Positions 51,719-61,518 of a stretch of DNA of 64,000 nucleotides are shown one piece after another (position 1 is the stretch's first letter; each line of letters opens with the position of its first letter). The translations under genes and the position numbers were made by a program. The notes under the pieces were generated by a model. That model was not told where the DNA came from and did not search any database. It saw only the letters and a list, made by a program, of their open reading frames with translations. The stretch is from Psychrobacillus sp. FSL H8-0483 (GTDB taxonomy: Bacteria > Bacillota > Bacilli > Bacillales_A > Planococcaceae): contig NZ_CP152052.1 in NCBI RefSeq assembly GCF_038637725.1, positions 2,091,501 through 2,155,500 of the forward strand, written 5' to 3'.

Positions 51719-52600
51719 TTACAGTTCATATACTTCACGTTTAAACAACTTTCTTCCCGTGATAACAAAGATCAAAACAACTACAACCATTGATAAAGCA
51801 ACTGCACTCGAATAGCCTAGCTGGTAAATAGGTGTCCGCTGTCCAAATCCTAATATGTATTGATACATTGCTGTATTCCACATACGTGAAGGGGGTTCAG
51901 GCCCACCAAAGGCAAACAGGAAATCGAATAAACGAATAGCATTTATGCCCCATAATATAACCGCAATCGAAAAGACATCCCAGATTAGAGGAAGCGTCAC
52001 TTTCGTGAAAATCTTAAATGTTGAAGCACCTTCAATTCTTGCTGCCTCAAAATACGTATTTGGAATTTTATCAACTCCACCTAATAAGATGATTGCGTAA
52101 AATCCTGTGCTATACCAAACAATTGAAATAACTGCCGACATCATAATATTATCTGGACTTGTCCAGTTGACTGGGTCGATTCCAACTATTTTTAATACCG
52201 AGTTAAAAAATCCAATATCGTAGCGGTATAGGTAGTTCCATACAATCGCTAACGCAATTGGGGCGATAATATTTGGGAAGAAGATAATTGCACGCACAGC
52301 CTTTTTCGCCGTTACTCCTTGACTCATTAAGGAAGTAAATAGTAAGGCGATAAAAAAGACAAAGATTCCGCCAACAAGTAGTATGAGCATCATGTTTTTA
52401 AATGACTGCCAGTAGATTGGATCCTCAAAAATATTTAAGTAATTTTTAAGTCCAACAAAGTCCATATCCTTAGTAAACCCACTCCAATCGTGAAAGCTTA
52501 TCCAAAGACCATAGAGTGCAGGGCCGATAAAGAAAATAAGATATAAGGCCATAGCTGGAATTAAATATGGAATAATCAGTTTCTTTTTCTCGTTATTCAC
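51719..52600 (-). CDS. Sugar ABC transporter permease (MalF/UgpA type)
   Basis: The 293-aa protein has six membrane helices: LIPAMALYLIFFIGPALYGL, then LILLVGGIFVFFIALLFTSL and others, with the EAA loop TYFEAARIEGASTFKIFTKV and TLPLIWDVFSIAVIL. The start is GTG at 52600, because GGAGGGAAAGTA precedes it directly; the longer frame upstream crosses an intercistronic hairpin and has no ribosome-binding site. Confidence 0.92.
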   Translation of the reverse strand: MNNEKKKLIIPYLIPAMALYLIFFIGPALYGLWISFHDWSGFTKDMDFVGLKNYLNIFEDPIYWQSFKNMMLILLVGGIFVFFIALLFTSLMSQGVTAKKAVRAIIFFPNIIAPIALAIVWNYLYRYDIGFFNSVLKIVGIDPVNWTSPDNIMMSAVISIVWYSTGFYAIILLGGVDKIPNTYFEAARIEGASTFKIFTKVTLPLIWDVFSIAVILWGINAIRLFDFLFAFGGPEPPSRMWNTAMYQYILGFGQRTPIYQLGYSSAVALSMVVVVLIFVITGRKLFKREVYEL

Positions 52601-52639
52601 TACTTTCCCTCCTATATTTCCCCGGTAGATTAATAAGAG

Positions 52640-52664
52640 AAAACAGGGGGAATTCCCCTGTTTT
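52640..52664 (-). other. Intercistronic hairpin between binding-protein and permease genes
   Basis: AAAACAGGGG (52640-52649) pairs with CCCCTGTTTT (52655-52664), extended by outer GAGAA/TTCTC bases. It lies just after the lipoprotein stop codon and before the malF-type gene. Such hairpins give partial termination or 3' protection so that the receptor is made in excess. Confidence 0.7.
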
Positions 52665-52672
52665 TTCTCCAT

Positions 52673-53983
52673 TTATTGCTTAGACCAATACTTTTCTGTT
52701 TGGTCTTTAAGTTCTTGAACAAACTCTTCAGCCTTCATTTGGCCAAATATCAGCTTATCATCCAATGGAAGGAATACAGTTTTCCACCATTCTGGGTATT
52801 CTGCTTGTAAACCATCATATTCCGGATGATACGAGGAAGCGTTTACAATAGTTTCTCTGAAACTCGCTAATGCTTCTGGTGCTTCTAAATCTTTTCTTGT
52901 ACTAATATTACCTGTATCCGTAACAATTCCTTCTTGATAGCCCTTCTGCATAGCAAATGCCAAGAAATCTTGTACAGCTTCAACATTCGCACCCTTTGGA
53001 GCTACCCAACCAATCAAATATAATTCCGCTTGGTCGTAGCTACCCTTAGAACCATCAATTTCCGGGAATGGGAACGCACTATATGCAAAATCATCTGACG
53101 TGTATTGCTTCGTTTCACTAGACAACCAGCTTCCATTTAAAATCATAGCAGCATCGCCTTTTGCCCACGATGTTTGTGCTGCTGGATACTGACTGCCTTC
53201 ATATCCTGCTGCAAAATAATCTTTATCTACTAATTCCTGTAGCTTTTGAGCTGCCTCTAAATAACCAGGCTGTAACCATGTTTCACCCGTTTTGTCCCCA
53301 GCAGCTTCCAACAAAGCACCTGGTCCCAAAATCCGTTCTACTAACCAGTAATAGTAGTAAGCATTATAAAAATCGATATTACCATCTTGTGCAAATGGAG
53401 CAATGCCCTTACTCTTCATTTTTTCACTCACAGCAAGGAATTCATCCCATGTTTTTGGTGGTTCAATTCCATTTTCTTCAAACAAGTTTTTATTATAATG
53501 GAAGCCCGAACTAATGATTTCATATGGTATGAAATATGTCTTGCCTTCTTGCTCATAAAACGAAACTACATCATCAATAAATACTTCTTTAAAAACAGTT
53601 CCTTCATTTGGAATTTTCATAGAAAGCAAATTATCCAATGGTTCCGCTAGATCGCTTTTTAAAAGAGTTCCTGCCACTTCCGCACCTGACTGTTCTGTAA
53701 GGTCTGGAGCATCGCCGCCTAATGCTGCATTTCTAACATCAGACATAACTTGTCTACCCATCCACTGTACATCGATATCCACATTTTTATTTTCTTTTTC
53801 ATAAGCATCAATAATTCCTTGTAAAACAACTTGCTGTGGCTCCCCTGTGTTCCACATTGACCAATATTTAATTGTGACTTTTTCGTCCTTGCCACCTGAA
53901 GAAGATTCCTCATTACTGCATCCTGCCAATAGTAATATTCCAATTAACATGAATATACCTAATATCTTGATTTTTTTACTCAT
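52673..53983 (-). CDS. Sugar ABC transporter substrate-binding lipoprotein
   Basis: The 436-aa protein starts with a lipoprotein signal (ILGIFMLIGILLLAGC, Cys22) and a Ser/Glu linker, then a MalE-type (SBP_bac_1) receptor: VTIKYWSMWNTGEPQQVVLQ, PDLTEQSGAEVAGTLLKSDL, PYEIISSGFHYNKNLFEENG and AAMILNGSWLSSETKQY. It captures a sugar outside the membrane; context suggests N-acetylgalactosamine or a GalNAc-containing oligosaccharide. The ATG at 53983 follows GGGGTGAATGGT. It opens the cluster behind a good SigA promoter at 54164-54192. Confidence 0.93.
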   Translation of the reverse strand: MSKKIKILGIFMLIGILLLAGCSNEESSSGGKDEKVTIKYWSMWNTGEPQQVVLQGIIDAYEKENKNVDIDVQWMGRQVMSDVRNAALGGDAPDLTEQSGAEVAGTLLKSDLAEPLDNLLSMKIPNEGTVFKEVFIDDVVSFYEQEGKTYFIPYEIISSGFHYNKNLFEENGIEPPKTWDEFLAVSEKMKSKGIAPFAQDGNIDFYNAYYYYWLVERILGPGALLEAAGDKTGETWLQPGYLEAAQKLQELVDKDYFAAGYEGSQYPAAQTSWAKGDAAMILNGSWLSSETKQYTSDDFAYSAFPFPEIDGSKGSYDQAELYLIGWVAPKGANVEAVQDFLAFAMQKGYQEGIVTDTGNISTRKDLEAPEALASFRETIVNASSYHPEYDGLQAEYPEWWKTVFLPLDDKLIFGQMKAEEFVQELKDQTEKYWSKQ

Positions 53984-54160
53984 ACCATTCACCCCTTTTG
54001 AATTATCTTCTTCGAATTACTGAGTAGTATATCTCTCAAACTTCCATAGCCAAACGACGAAGTTACCTTGCATCTCTCTTCATCACTCATTTCAAAAAGA
54101 TAGATTTCAACCCCTTTCGCGATCAAACACTGCAGGTATTCAGAAGTTTCTGACTATAAA

Positions 54161-54173
54161 AATAGTATACAAT
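54161..54173 (-). promoter_or_regulatory. 13-bp motif shared with the msmX upstream region
   Basis: AATAGTATACAAT is identical to 43799-43811, the only other copy I noticed. It covers the -10 box of the cluster promoter, so a bound regulator would block transcription. Confidence 0.45.
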
Positions 54174-54192
54174 TGATAGGTTGATGGGTCAA
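54164..54192 (-). promoter_or_regulatory. SigA promoter of the GalNAc cluster
   Basis: On the minus strand TTGACC (54187-54192) and TATACT (54164-54169) are 17 bp apart. The transcript would start near 54157, giving a leader of about 170 nt. Confidence 0.65.
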
Positions 54193-54374
54193 CCCTGCAA
54201 CCAAAAAAATGAAATATTACTATATCAAGGTGCTTTTTCAGTATTTGTCCTTAACAAAATGAATGAAATAAAAGGCTTTAGTCAAAAATAAGGGCAAGGT
54301 ACAATCAGGGGATATGAACAGGAGTATAAAAAGTGGTGTAATATTGTTTGGTTATGTTATGAAAACCAGTTGCA

Positions 54375-54420
54375 TAAAAAAACTCTATGGAAGCTTATTT
54401 ATCAAGCTTTCATAGAGTTT
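54375..54420 (-). terminator. Terminator downstream of the oxidoreductase gene
   Basis: AAACTCTATGGAAGCTT (54380-54396) pairs with AAGCTTTCATAGAGTTT (54404-54420), with one G-U pair; on the minus strand TTTTTTT follows. Confidence 0.85.
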
Positions 54421-54425
54421 GTTCT

Positions 54426-54566
54426 TTAATTTGTACATACTTCCTTTACTTTCTCACACTTTGACGGATAATAAGCTTGGTCGAGATAACTATTTTGCTG
54501 AATTGGCTCGTTATTTATGTATAAATCTTTCCCTTGCACTGTTAAATTCGGCACTGCTCGTAACAC
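54426..54566 (-). CDS. Possible 46-aa ORF or gene remnant after the oxidoreductase gene
   Basis: A GTG frame (VLRAVPNLTVQGKDLYINNE and PIQQNSYLDQAYYPSKCEKV, then KEVCTN) starts 15 bp after the oxidoreductase stop, with AAGGAAATAAGAAAG before it, and ends just before a strong terminator. It may be a small co-translated protein or the 3' end of a larger lost gene. No family was recognised. Confidence 0.35.
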   Translation of the reverse strand: MLRAVPNLTVQGKDLYINNEPIQQNSYLDQAYYPSKCEKVKEVCTN

Positions 54567-54581
54567 CTTTCTTATTTCCTT

Positions 54582-55838
54582 TTAAAGAACTTCATTCGAA
54601 AAATTAGCGATTTGAATTACTTTACCATTCTGGCGTCTTGAAGCTTCAGCAGCAAATGCCAGTAAATGACTCTCAAGTGATACTGCAGCAGATGATCTGC
54701 TTTCATCTCCTGGATAGTTTCGTACTTCTTGCAAAAAGTCTCTGACGATCGCTTCATCTCCACCACCGTGACCGCTTTTCGGTTTACTTAAGTAGGTAAT
54801 CGTTTCATGTTTTGTTAAAAAGTCGAAAACGGAAATAGTATCTTCATCCATTTTCCCTCTAATTTCACCTTTTGTTCCCATGATTTGTACAATACGTGTT
54901 TGCTCCCGAGTGAATCCACACATACTAAATGTTGCAGTAGCACCGTTTTCGAATTCTAAATTCACTACTTGGTGATCGACAACATTATTATCTGAACGAT
55001 AAACACATTTTCCATAAGGAGTAGTATTTAGCGCGTGAATGATACCTTTACGTGAATGATCCATTGTGAACTTCTTCGCCCATCCTTTGCCTTCCCCTAA
55101 ATAATATTTTCCTGCATGAAATGCGCAATCATTTTCGATAGGACATCCATCCAAGCAGCGTAAAGGCCCATCTTTCGGTGCATTTGCCTCTTTAAAATGC
55201 ATTAAAGATCCAAAAGAGCTAACTTGCTTACATTTTTGATCCATCAAATACATTAATATATCCATATCATGGCATGACTTTTGCAAAATCATTGGACTAG
55301 ATACATCGCTATTATTCCAATTTCCTCGGACAAAACTGTGTGACATATGCATTACTTCCACATTTTCATTCAGTTGAATAGAGACAATATCTCCAATTTT
55401 CCCTTCCTTAATAATGGTTTTAATGTTTTGCCAAAATGGTGTATATCTAAGTACATGACAAATTGTCAGCAGTTTATTGTGCTTTTTCGCAATTTCCACC
55501 ATCGAAATACACTCTTTTGGATCAGGTGACATTGGTTTTTCCAGTAAAACATGATAGCCTTTTTCAATTGCTTTAATCGTTGGCTCATAATGCTCTCGAT
55601 CTAAAGTACAAATAAACGCTACTTCTGCCTCAATATCATCTTGTAACATTTCTTGCCAGGATTCATAACATTGTTCCTCCGAAAGAGCATATGATTTCGC
55701 AAATGCTTCTCTTCTTTCGCTATTTAACTCTGCAATAGCAACAAATTCTAATTCGTGTGGGTAGTCACTTGCATATGGTGCGTACGCCTTAGCACCTCTA
55801 TCACCTGCACCGATCAAGATAGCTTTTGTTTTTTTCAA
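54582..55838 (-). CDS. Gfo/Idh/MocA family NAD(P)-dependent oxidoreductase
   Basis: The 418-aa protein has an N-terminal Rossmann fold (KAILIGAGDRGAKAYAPYAS), the catalytic EKPMSP motif (GYHVLLEKPMSPDPKECI) and SCHDMDILMYLM, where the histidine fits the family's catalytic position. A cysteine cluster RCLDGCPIENDCAFHAGKYY (three Cys) is unusual and marks a subfamily. These enzymes oxidise sugars, inositols or their derivatives. It lies 40 bp after the phosphatase gene and is divergent in regulation from the GalNAc cluster, with its own terminator; a link to that pathway is possible but not shown. Confidence 0.85.
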   Translation of the reverse strand: MKKTKAILIGAGDRGAKAYAPYASDYPHELEFVAIAELNSERREAFAKSYALSEEQCYESWQEMLQDDIEAEVAFICTLDREHYEPTIKAIEKGYHVLLEKPMSPDPKECISMVEIAKKHNKLLTICHVLRYTPFWQNIKTIIKEGKIGDIVSIQLNENVEVMHMSHSFVRGNWNNSDVSSPMILQKSCHDMDILMYLMDQKCKQVSSFGSLMHFKEANAPKDGPLRCLDGCPIENDCAFHAGKYYLGEGKGWAKKFTMDHSRKGIIHALNTTPYGKCVYRSDNNVVDHQVVNLEFENGATATFSMCGFTREQTRIVQIMGTKGEIRGKMDEDTISVFDFLTKHETITYLSKPKSGHGGGDEAIVRDFLQEVRNYPGDESRSSAAVSLESHLLAFAAEASRRQNGKVIQIANFSNEVL

Positions 55839-55878
55839 TATTTTTTCCTCCTTTTATCTTCTAGTAACCAATTATTTT

Positions 55879-56973
55879 TTAATTCTCAACAAAGCAACTT
55901 TTCGGTATCCATCCAACTTCCCCATTCTCTCTCTTTACAAGAGCATATCCATCACAATGATTGTCAATAATCCGTACTTTTTCACCCTGTGTGACAGATG
56001 AAAAAGTTGTACTTAGATCTGTCTTGCACTGCATTGACTCTTCAGCAGCCATTAAATACTCATTTTTAATCCATTGCTCTATTCCTAAGTTACTATTTTT
56101 ACAAAGTGTAAAATACTCCTCTCTCTTAATTGTTTGCATATCGTAATTTGGATATGTCACAGTTCCAACGCGTTTCGTAAGATCGTTATGCTCTATTTGC
56201 ACAATCATTTCATGCGTCAACTCATCTACATATGTATAAGAATAGTTGTTACTTTCGATAATTAAAGCATTTAATTGTCCATCTTTTTTTATTTGATTTC
56301 CACCGTCTAAAGCAATTATTTTTTTATCGAAATCAATGACAGGATTATGTGAACTTATATGCGCTGCTCGATAATTAACGGCAGGCCAGTGTCCTACGAT
56401 AACGATTTTATTAGCTAAATGGGCTTTCTCATAAAATGCCTCAGTATGTAAAGCAAAGCTTTCTTCTGTTTCATGCCATTCTTCTATGTTTTCAATGCCC
56501 GCATGAATGATAATAAAATCATCTGTTTCATATGCAATTGGCAGTGATTCAATCCATTCCAATTCCTCATGAAAATATTGTCGGTAAAAATCACCTAACT
56601 CTTTTAGAGAGTTGAAATCATCTACTATTTTATCGTACTTTGCTAGCATTTCATGTAAAACGGAATTCCTTTGTCTGTTCATGTAAGGTATAATTCCTTT
56701 ACTTTCATTAAAAACAGAGCGGTGGAGAATGTCACAATTTCCTTTCGTTACGAAAACTTGATTGGATTGTTCTGATAACTCTTTTACAAACTCGACTACT
56801 TCTAAACTTTTTGGACCTTTTTCACAAAGATCTCCATTAATGAACAAATAATCTTCTGTTGTATAATGCAATTTGCTTAATATCTTTACAAATAGATTCA
56901 GGTTCGCATGTATGTCTGAAACAACAATAATTCGTTTGGATTTATCTAGTTCTAGTCGTCTTATATCAATCAT
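55879..56973 (-). CDS. Calcineurin-like (PPP-type) phosphoesterase with C-terminal SH3-like module
   Basis: The 364-aa protein has the metallophosphoesterase motifs VVSDIHANLNLF, FINGDLCEKGPKSLEVVEF, VTKGNCD (GNCD in place of GNHD/E), IIIHAGIE and IVGHWPAVNY. About 80 C-terminal residues end GEKVRIIDNHCDGYALVKRE and GEVGWIPKSCF, an SH3b-like pattern often used for binding. The fusion is uncommon. It may dephosphorylate proteins or nucleotides. It shares a transcript with the oxidoreductase gene. Confidence 0.8.
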   Translation of the reverse strand: MIDIRRLELDKSKRIIVVSDIHANLNLFVKILSKLHYTTEDYLFINGDLCEKGPKSLEVVEFVKELSEQSNQVFVTKGNCDILHRSVFNESKGIIPYMNRQRNSVLHEMLAKYDKIVDDFNSLKELGDFYRQYFHEELEWIESLPIAYETDDFIIIHAGIENIEEWHETEESFALHTEAFYEKAHLANKIVIVGHWPAVNYRAAHISSHNPVIDFDKKIIALDGGNQIKKDGQLNALIIESNNYSYTYVDELTHEMIVQIEHNDLTKRVGTVTYPNYDMQTIKREEYFTLCKNSNLGIEQWIKNEYLMAAEESMQCKTDLSTTFSSVTQGEKVRIIDNHCDGYALVKRENGEVGWIPKSCFVEN

Positions 56974-57114
56974 TAACTCATCTCCAGAATATTAGGTTAA
57001 TTTACTTTAAATGTTCTCTAGGTTATCTCGCAACTTACCCTAAATATACCATTTCCAAAGAACAATGGTAATCATTTCTTGCCTTAATAATTCATCCTGA
57101 CTAATAATTTGCAT

Positions 57115-57157
57115 AAAAAACCGTAAACAACTCACATTGATATGAGTGTTTACGGTT
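57115..57157 (-). terminator. Terminator of argGH
   Basis: AACCGTAAACA and ACTCA (57119-57134) pair with TGAGT and GTTTACGGTT (57143-57157); on the minus strand TTTTTTATG follows. Confidence 0.85.
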
Positions 57158-57161
57158 TGTA

Positions 57162-58535
57162 TTATGCTAAACGCTTTTTAGCTTCTTCTATTTGAATTGC
57201 TACTTGATCGAAGCCAGTTCCGCCAAGAGAATTTCTTCTTCCTACAGCAGCTAGTGGTGATAATACATCGTAAATATCAGACTGGATTAGGTTACTTGCT
57301 TCTTGTAGATCTACTAGTGGTAGGTCTAATAAGAAATAGCCACGTTGGATGCATAAGAATACTAGTTTCCCAGTCACTTCATGTGCTTCGCGGAATGGAA
57401 GTCCTTTTGCTGCAAGATAGTCTGCTAATTCGGTTGCATTAGAAAAGTCTTTGTGCACTGTATCGTGTAAACGCTCTGTATGAACAGTCATTGTGCGAAC
57501 CATGCCCTCAAATATTTTCAGTGAACCAACGATTGTATGAACAGTATCGAACATACCTTCTTTGTCCTCTTGCATGTCTTTGTTGTAAGCAAGTGGCAAT
57601 CCTTTAATGACAGTTAGTAGGCCCATTAGATTTCCATACACACGACCTGTTTTTCCGCGAATTAACTCGGCCATATCTGGGTTTTTCTTTTGTGGCATAA
57701 TACTGGAGCCTGTAGAGAAAGAATCATCTAGTTCAATAAAGTTAAATTCAGAGCTTGACCATAAAATGATTTCTTCTGCAAATCGGGATAAATGCGCCAT
57801 TAACATTGAAGAATTACTTAAAAATTCTACGATGAAATCGCGATCACTTACTGCGTCCATACTGTTTGCATAGACATTCGCAAAACCAAGATACTCGGCA
57901 GAAAGCTTACGATCGATAGGGAAAGTAGTTCCTGCTAGGGCACCTGCTCCTAGTGGTGAGATATCAATACGCTTAATCGAATCCGTAAAACGCTCTTTAT
58001 CTCGCTCTAACATCCAAAAATACGCCATTAAATGATGGGCAAACGAAATTGGTTGCGCACGTTGTAAATGTGTATAGCCAGGTGCAAGTGTTTCCACATG
58101 GGTTTCTGCTTGAGCTACTAGTGTTTGTTGGAAAAGCTCGATTAACTCAATGATTTCCCCTACTCTATTTTTTAAGAATAGATGCATATCCGTTGCTACT
58201 TGATCGTTACGGCTGCGACCAGTGTGCAATTTTCCACCGACAGGTCCGATTAAATCGATGAGCATTTTTTCTAAGTTTAGATGAATATCTTCATTCGCAA
58301 CTAAAAACTCTAATGCATTGTCTGCAGCTAGTTTCTTTAATTGTTCTAAACCGCCAAGAATTTGCTGCACATCTTCCTGGGGCAAAATACTACATGCCCC
58401 AAGCATCTTCACATGTGCTGCACTACCATCTAAATCTTCCATTACTAGTGTTTGATCGAAACTTATAGAAGCTCCAAATTCATCTACCCATTGTTCGGCA
58501 GATTTTTGGAATCTTCCTCCCCAAAGTTTAGTCAT
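57162..58535 (-). CDS. argH: Argininosuccinate lyase ArgH
   Basis: The 457-aa enzyme splits argininosuccinate to arginine and fumarate. Motifs are [20 protein letters not shown] at the N terminus, [51 protein letters not shown] and the family signature [12 protein letters not shown] with the catalytic serine. The ATG at 58535 overlaps the argG stop (ATGA) and follows AGAAGGTGAAAGC, so the longer upstream frame is part of argG. Confidence 0.97.
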   Translation of the reverse strand: MTKLWGGRFQKSAEQWVDEFGASISFDQTLVMEDLDGSAAHVKMLGACSILPQEDVQQILGGLEQLKKLAADNALEFLVANEDIHLNLEKMLIDLIGPVGGKLHTGRSRNDQVATDMHLFLKNRVGEIIELIELFQQTLVAQAETHVETLAPGYTHLQRAQPISFAHHLMAYFWMLERDKERFTDSIKRIDISPLGAGALAGTTFPIDRKLSAEYLGFANVYANSMDAVSDRDFIVEFLSNSSMLMAHLSRFAEEIILWSSSEFNFIELDDSFSTGSSIMPQKKNPDMAELIRGKTGRVYGNLMGLLTVIKGLPLAYNKDMQEDKEGMFDTVHTIVGSLKIFEGMVRTMTVHTERLHDTVHKDFSNATELADYLAAKGLPFREAHEVTGKLVFLCIQRGYFLLDLPLVDLQEASNLIQSDIYDVLSPLAAVGRRNSLGGTGFDQVAIQIEEAKKRLA

Positions 58536-59740
58536 GCTTTCACCTTCTCTGCTCCCTTGTTCACCATTGCGTGAACTTTTGTTGGAAGACCCCAAAGCTC
58601 GATAAACCCAACAGCTGAAGCATGGTTAAATTCATCCTCTTTTGTATAAGTAGCAAGTTTTTCATCATATAGAGAGTTCGGAGATTTACGTCCTTCAACA
58701 ATTGCATGGCCTTTGAATAGTTTCACACGAACTGTACCATTTACATATACTTGTGTTTCTTTTAAGAATCCTTCTAAAGCAGTTCTAAGTGGAGAGAACC
58801 AAAGTCCTTCGTAAATAAGCTCTGTTAATTTTTTCTCAATAACTGGTTTAAAGTGAGCTACTTCTTTTACTAATGTAATATCTTCTAATTCTTTATGTGC
58901 TTTGATTAATGTAAATGCACCTGGGATTTCGTAAACTTCACGTGATTTAATACCAACAAGACGGTTTTCCACGTGATCGACACGTCCAACTCCGTGCTTA
59001 CCTGCTAGATCATTCATTTTTAAGATTAATTCATACAATTTATATTCCACACCATTAAGTGCAACTGGAACACCATTTTTAAACTCGATTTCAACGATAT
59101 CTGCTGTATCAGGTGCATCTTCTATTGCAACAGTTAATTCATATGCTTCTTCTGGTGGAGCTGCCCACGGATCTTCTAAAATACCACATTCGTTTGCGCG
59201 GCCCCATAGATTTGCGTCAATAGAGAACGGGCTGTCTAAGTTAATCGGAATTGGAATATTTTTTTCTTTCGCGTAAGCAATTTCTTCCTCACGACTCCAG
59301 CTCCATTCACGAACTGGTGCAATTACCTCTAGACTTGGATTTAAAGCTTTAATAGAAACTTCGAAACGAACTTGATCATTTCCTTTACCTGTACAACCAT
59401 GTGCAACAGCAGTTGCTCCTGTTTGTTCAGCAATTTCTACTAGTTTTTTAGAAATTAAAGGACGTGATAATGCAGAAGCTAAAGGATATTTGTTTTCATA
59501 CCAAGTATGTGCTTGAAGTGAAATTAATGCATAATCATTCGCAAATTCTTCTCTTGCATCGATCATATAGCTTTCAATAGCTCCAACTTCAAGCGCTTTG
59601 TTTTTTACGAATTCTAGATCCTTACCTTCACCTACGTCTAAACAAACCGCTACAACATCATATCCTTCGTCTTTCAACCATGTAATGGCAACGGATGTAT
59701 CTAGTCCACCTGAATATGCTAAAACGACTTTTTTATTCAT
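58532..59740 (-). CDS. argG: Argininosuccinate synthase ArgG
   Basis: The 402-aa enzyme joins citrulline and aspartate with ATP. Motifs are [20 protein letters not shown] (PP-loop), [20 protein letters not shown], and [20 protein letters not shown]. The ATG at 59740 follows TGGAGGAATATAAG; in-frame upstream codons lie in leader sequence. argG and argH form a two-gene operon for the last two steps of arginine synthesis, probably under ArgR. Confidence 0.97.
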   Translation of the reverse strand: MNKKVVLAYSGGLDTSVAITWLKDEGYDVVAVCLDVGEGKDLEFVKNKALEVGAIESYMIDAREEFANDYALISLQAHTWYENKYPLASALSRPLISKKLVEIAEQTGATAVAHGCTGKGNDQVRFEVSIKALNPSLEVIAPVREWSWSREEEIAYAKEKNIPIPINLDSPFSIDANLWGRANECGILEDPWAAPPEEAYELTVAIEDAPDTADIVEIEFKNGVPVALNGVEYKLYELILKMNDLAGKHGVGRVDHVENRLVGIKSREVYEIPGAFTLIKAHKELEDITLVKEVAHFKPVIEKKLTELIYEGLWFSPLRTALEGFLKETQVYVNGTVRVKLFKGHAIVEGRKSPNSLYDEKLATYTKEDEFNHASAVGFIELWGLPTKVHAMVNKGAEKVKA

Positions 59741-59791
59741 CTTATATTCCTCCAATGTATTTATATACGTTTTATTAGTATTAATATACAT

Positions 59792-59820
59792 AATGTATCA
59801 TGGAAAATGTATAAATACAA
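59792..59820 (-). promoter_or_regulatory. Predicted promoter of argGH with ArgR-box-like palindromes
   Basis: On the minus strand TTGTAT (59815-59820) and TACATT (59792-59797) are 17 bp apart. The -35 overlaps the palindrome TGTATAAATACA, which resembles half-sites of an ARG box but with a shorter centre than the usual TGAATN4ATTCA. Confidence 0.35.
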
Positions 59821-60013
59821 CTAATAATTTATTAAATATACAAATATATTGAAAAAGAATGACTAGCTTTGAATTTCGTTATTTTTTTCAAGAGAATCTT
59901 CTTCAGTCTGAGCTTCTTCGATTTCCTTTTCTTCTATATGAATATCCTCAGTTCACTATTGTTGATTGATATATCAAAAAACGTAATACTATTAAAAAAG
60001 GAGTGTTGAAGAA

Positions 60014-61039
60014 GTGTCTCATTTATTCTCGCCATTAAATATAAAAGGTTTAACATTAAAAAATCGAACAGTAATGGCACCGATGTGTCAGTATTCCGTT
60101 CAATCAAAGGATGGAAAGCCAAATGACTGGCATTTTGTTCACTATGTATCACGTGCAGTTGGTGGAACAGGATTAATCATCGTCGAAATGACGGATGTGG
60201 AACCAGATGGGCGAATCACAGATTACGATTTAGGTTTATGGTCCGATGAACATATTCCTGCATACGAAAGAATTGTAAAAGAGGTACATAAATATGAAGT
60301 CAAAATTGGGGTTCAAATTGCACATGCAGGTAGAAAAGCGCAAGATGCTATTCAACCAGTGGGTCCCTCCAACATTCCAGTGGAATCGAATGGCAAATGG
60401 AAAGAGCCAAGACCGTTAACAATAGATGAAATTAAAGAAATGATCAATAAATATAAAGACGCTGCAAGGAGAGCAGTTACAGCTGGATTCGATACAATTG
60501 AGCTTCACGGAGCACATGGCTATTTAATTCACCAATTCCACTCGCCTGCGATTAATAACAGAACGGATGAATACGGACAGGACTTGTCGAAGTTTGGAGT
60601 AGAAGTCATCCAAGCAGTACGTAGCGTTATGCCAGAAGAAATGCCCCTATTGCTCCGCATATCAGCAGTAGAGTATATAGACAATGGCTACGACCTCGAG
60701 CATTCTATAGAAATTGCGAAAAAATATAAAGAAGCTGGTGTGGATGTGTTCCATGTATCGAGTGGTGGAGAGGCAACTCCAGGTAAAGTAAAACCTGCAA
60801 ACACCCCTGGGTACCAAGTTCCATTTGCTCGTGCATACAAACAAGCACTAAATGTACCTATTATCGCAGTTGGAATACTAGAAAATCCGGATCTTGCAGA
60901 AAAAGTCATTGTCGAAGGAGATGCAGAACTAGTCGCAGTAGGGCGTGGCATGTTAAAAGATCCATATTGGGCACTTCATGCAGAAATAGCCATCACAGGC
61001 AAAGCAATACCTCCTACTCCTTATAAGAGAGGGTATTAA
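60014..61039 (+). CDS. namA: NADPH dehydrogenase NamA (YqjM-type old yellow enzyme)
   Basis: The 341-aa FMN enzyme has the YqjM-type motifs NRTVMAPMCQYSVQSKDGKP (Cys25, the redox-tuning cysteine), GVQIAHAGRKAQ, LHGAHGYLIHQFHSPAINNR (His pair that binds substrate) and VAVGRGMLKDPYWALHA. It reduces activated C=C bonds and nitro compounds and responds to electrophile stress. It starts with GTG, with GGAGTG upstream. It is monocistronic with a strong terminator. Confidence 0.95.
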   Translation: MSHLFSPLNIKGLTLKNRTVMAPMCQYSVQSKDGKPNDWHFVHYVSRAVGGTGLIIVEMTDVEPDGRITDYDLGLWSDEHIPAYERIVKEVHKYEVKIGVQIAHAGRKAQDAIQPVGPSNIPVESNGKWKEPRPLTIDEIKEMINKYKDAARRAVTAGFDTIELHGAHGYLIHQFHSPAINNRTDEYGQDLSKFGVEVIQAVRSVMPEEMPLLLRISAVEYIDNGYDLEHSIEIAKKYKEAGVDVFHVSSGGEATPGKVKPANTPGYQVPFARAYKQALNVPIIAVGILENPDLAEKVIVEGDAELVAVGRGMLKDPYWALHAEIAITGKAIPPTPYKRGY

Positions 61040-61518
61040 TTAACGTCAAATGGTTTATAGCTTGTGAAAAAAATTAGAATTGTATTAGTAACAGAAGAAA
61101 AAACGTATATTCCAAAAGGTAAACCACCCAATTGCTTCCTAGGCTTATGGGAGGTTTACCTTTTTTCGAAGCGGACCATTTAATCCCACTATAGACTTCC
61201 CTTTGATTGATCAATAACTTTAGATTATTTTTTCGTATTAGTTATCCGCATTAATTTGATAATCGGGTTTATTCTAATTTATCCTTAGAGTTAATAATGG
61301 ATCAATAGTTAATGCTTCGACACTGTTTAGAAAAAGACCTACTTTCCTAAAGTATTACCCCTGCCTATAATCCTATACATAAATTAATAGAAAATAACCA
61401 TATAAAATAGTTAGATGATTTTAATTAATTATTTTATTCCAAAACTTACCTGGTTACAAAGCATCATACTTAAGTTTATAGTTAATTTGGAAATAAAAAT
61501 GGAAAAAGGAGAGTTAAA
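61040..61518. other. Intergenic region without recognisable genes
   Basis: After the namA terminator this 480-bp AT-rich stretch shows no gene with a ribosome-binding site. A 39-codon frame starting GTG AAA AAA ATT runs straight through the terminator and is judged fortuitous. Confidence 0.5.
61114..61156 (+). terminator. Terminator of namA
   Basis: AAAAGGTAAACCACCCA pairs with TGGGAGGTTTACCTTTT (one mismatch) and is followed by TT. Confidence 0.8.

Noticed and set aside
54582-55838. Assignment of the Gfo/Idh/MocA protein as a GH109 alpha-N-acetylgalactosaminidase for the GalNAc cluster
   Set aside because: GH109 enzymes share this fold, but the cysteine cluster and EKP/SCHDMDIL motifs fit an ordinary oxidoreductase subfamily, and it is transcribed separately from the cluster.
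59850-60000. Acidic minus-strand peptide EDIHIEEKEIEEAQTEEDS upstream of argG
   Set aside because: It has no start codon or ribosome-binding site and only a low-complexity composition; at most an eroded tail.
61073-61192. 39-codon frame starting GTG AAA AAA after namA
   Set aside because: It reads through the namA terminator stem, and has no ribosome-binding site or homologous pattern.
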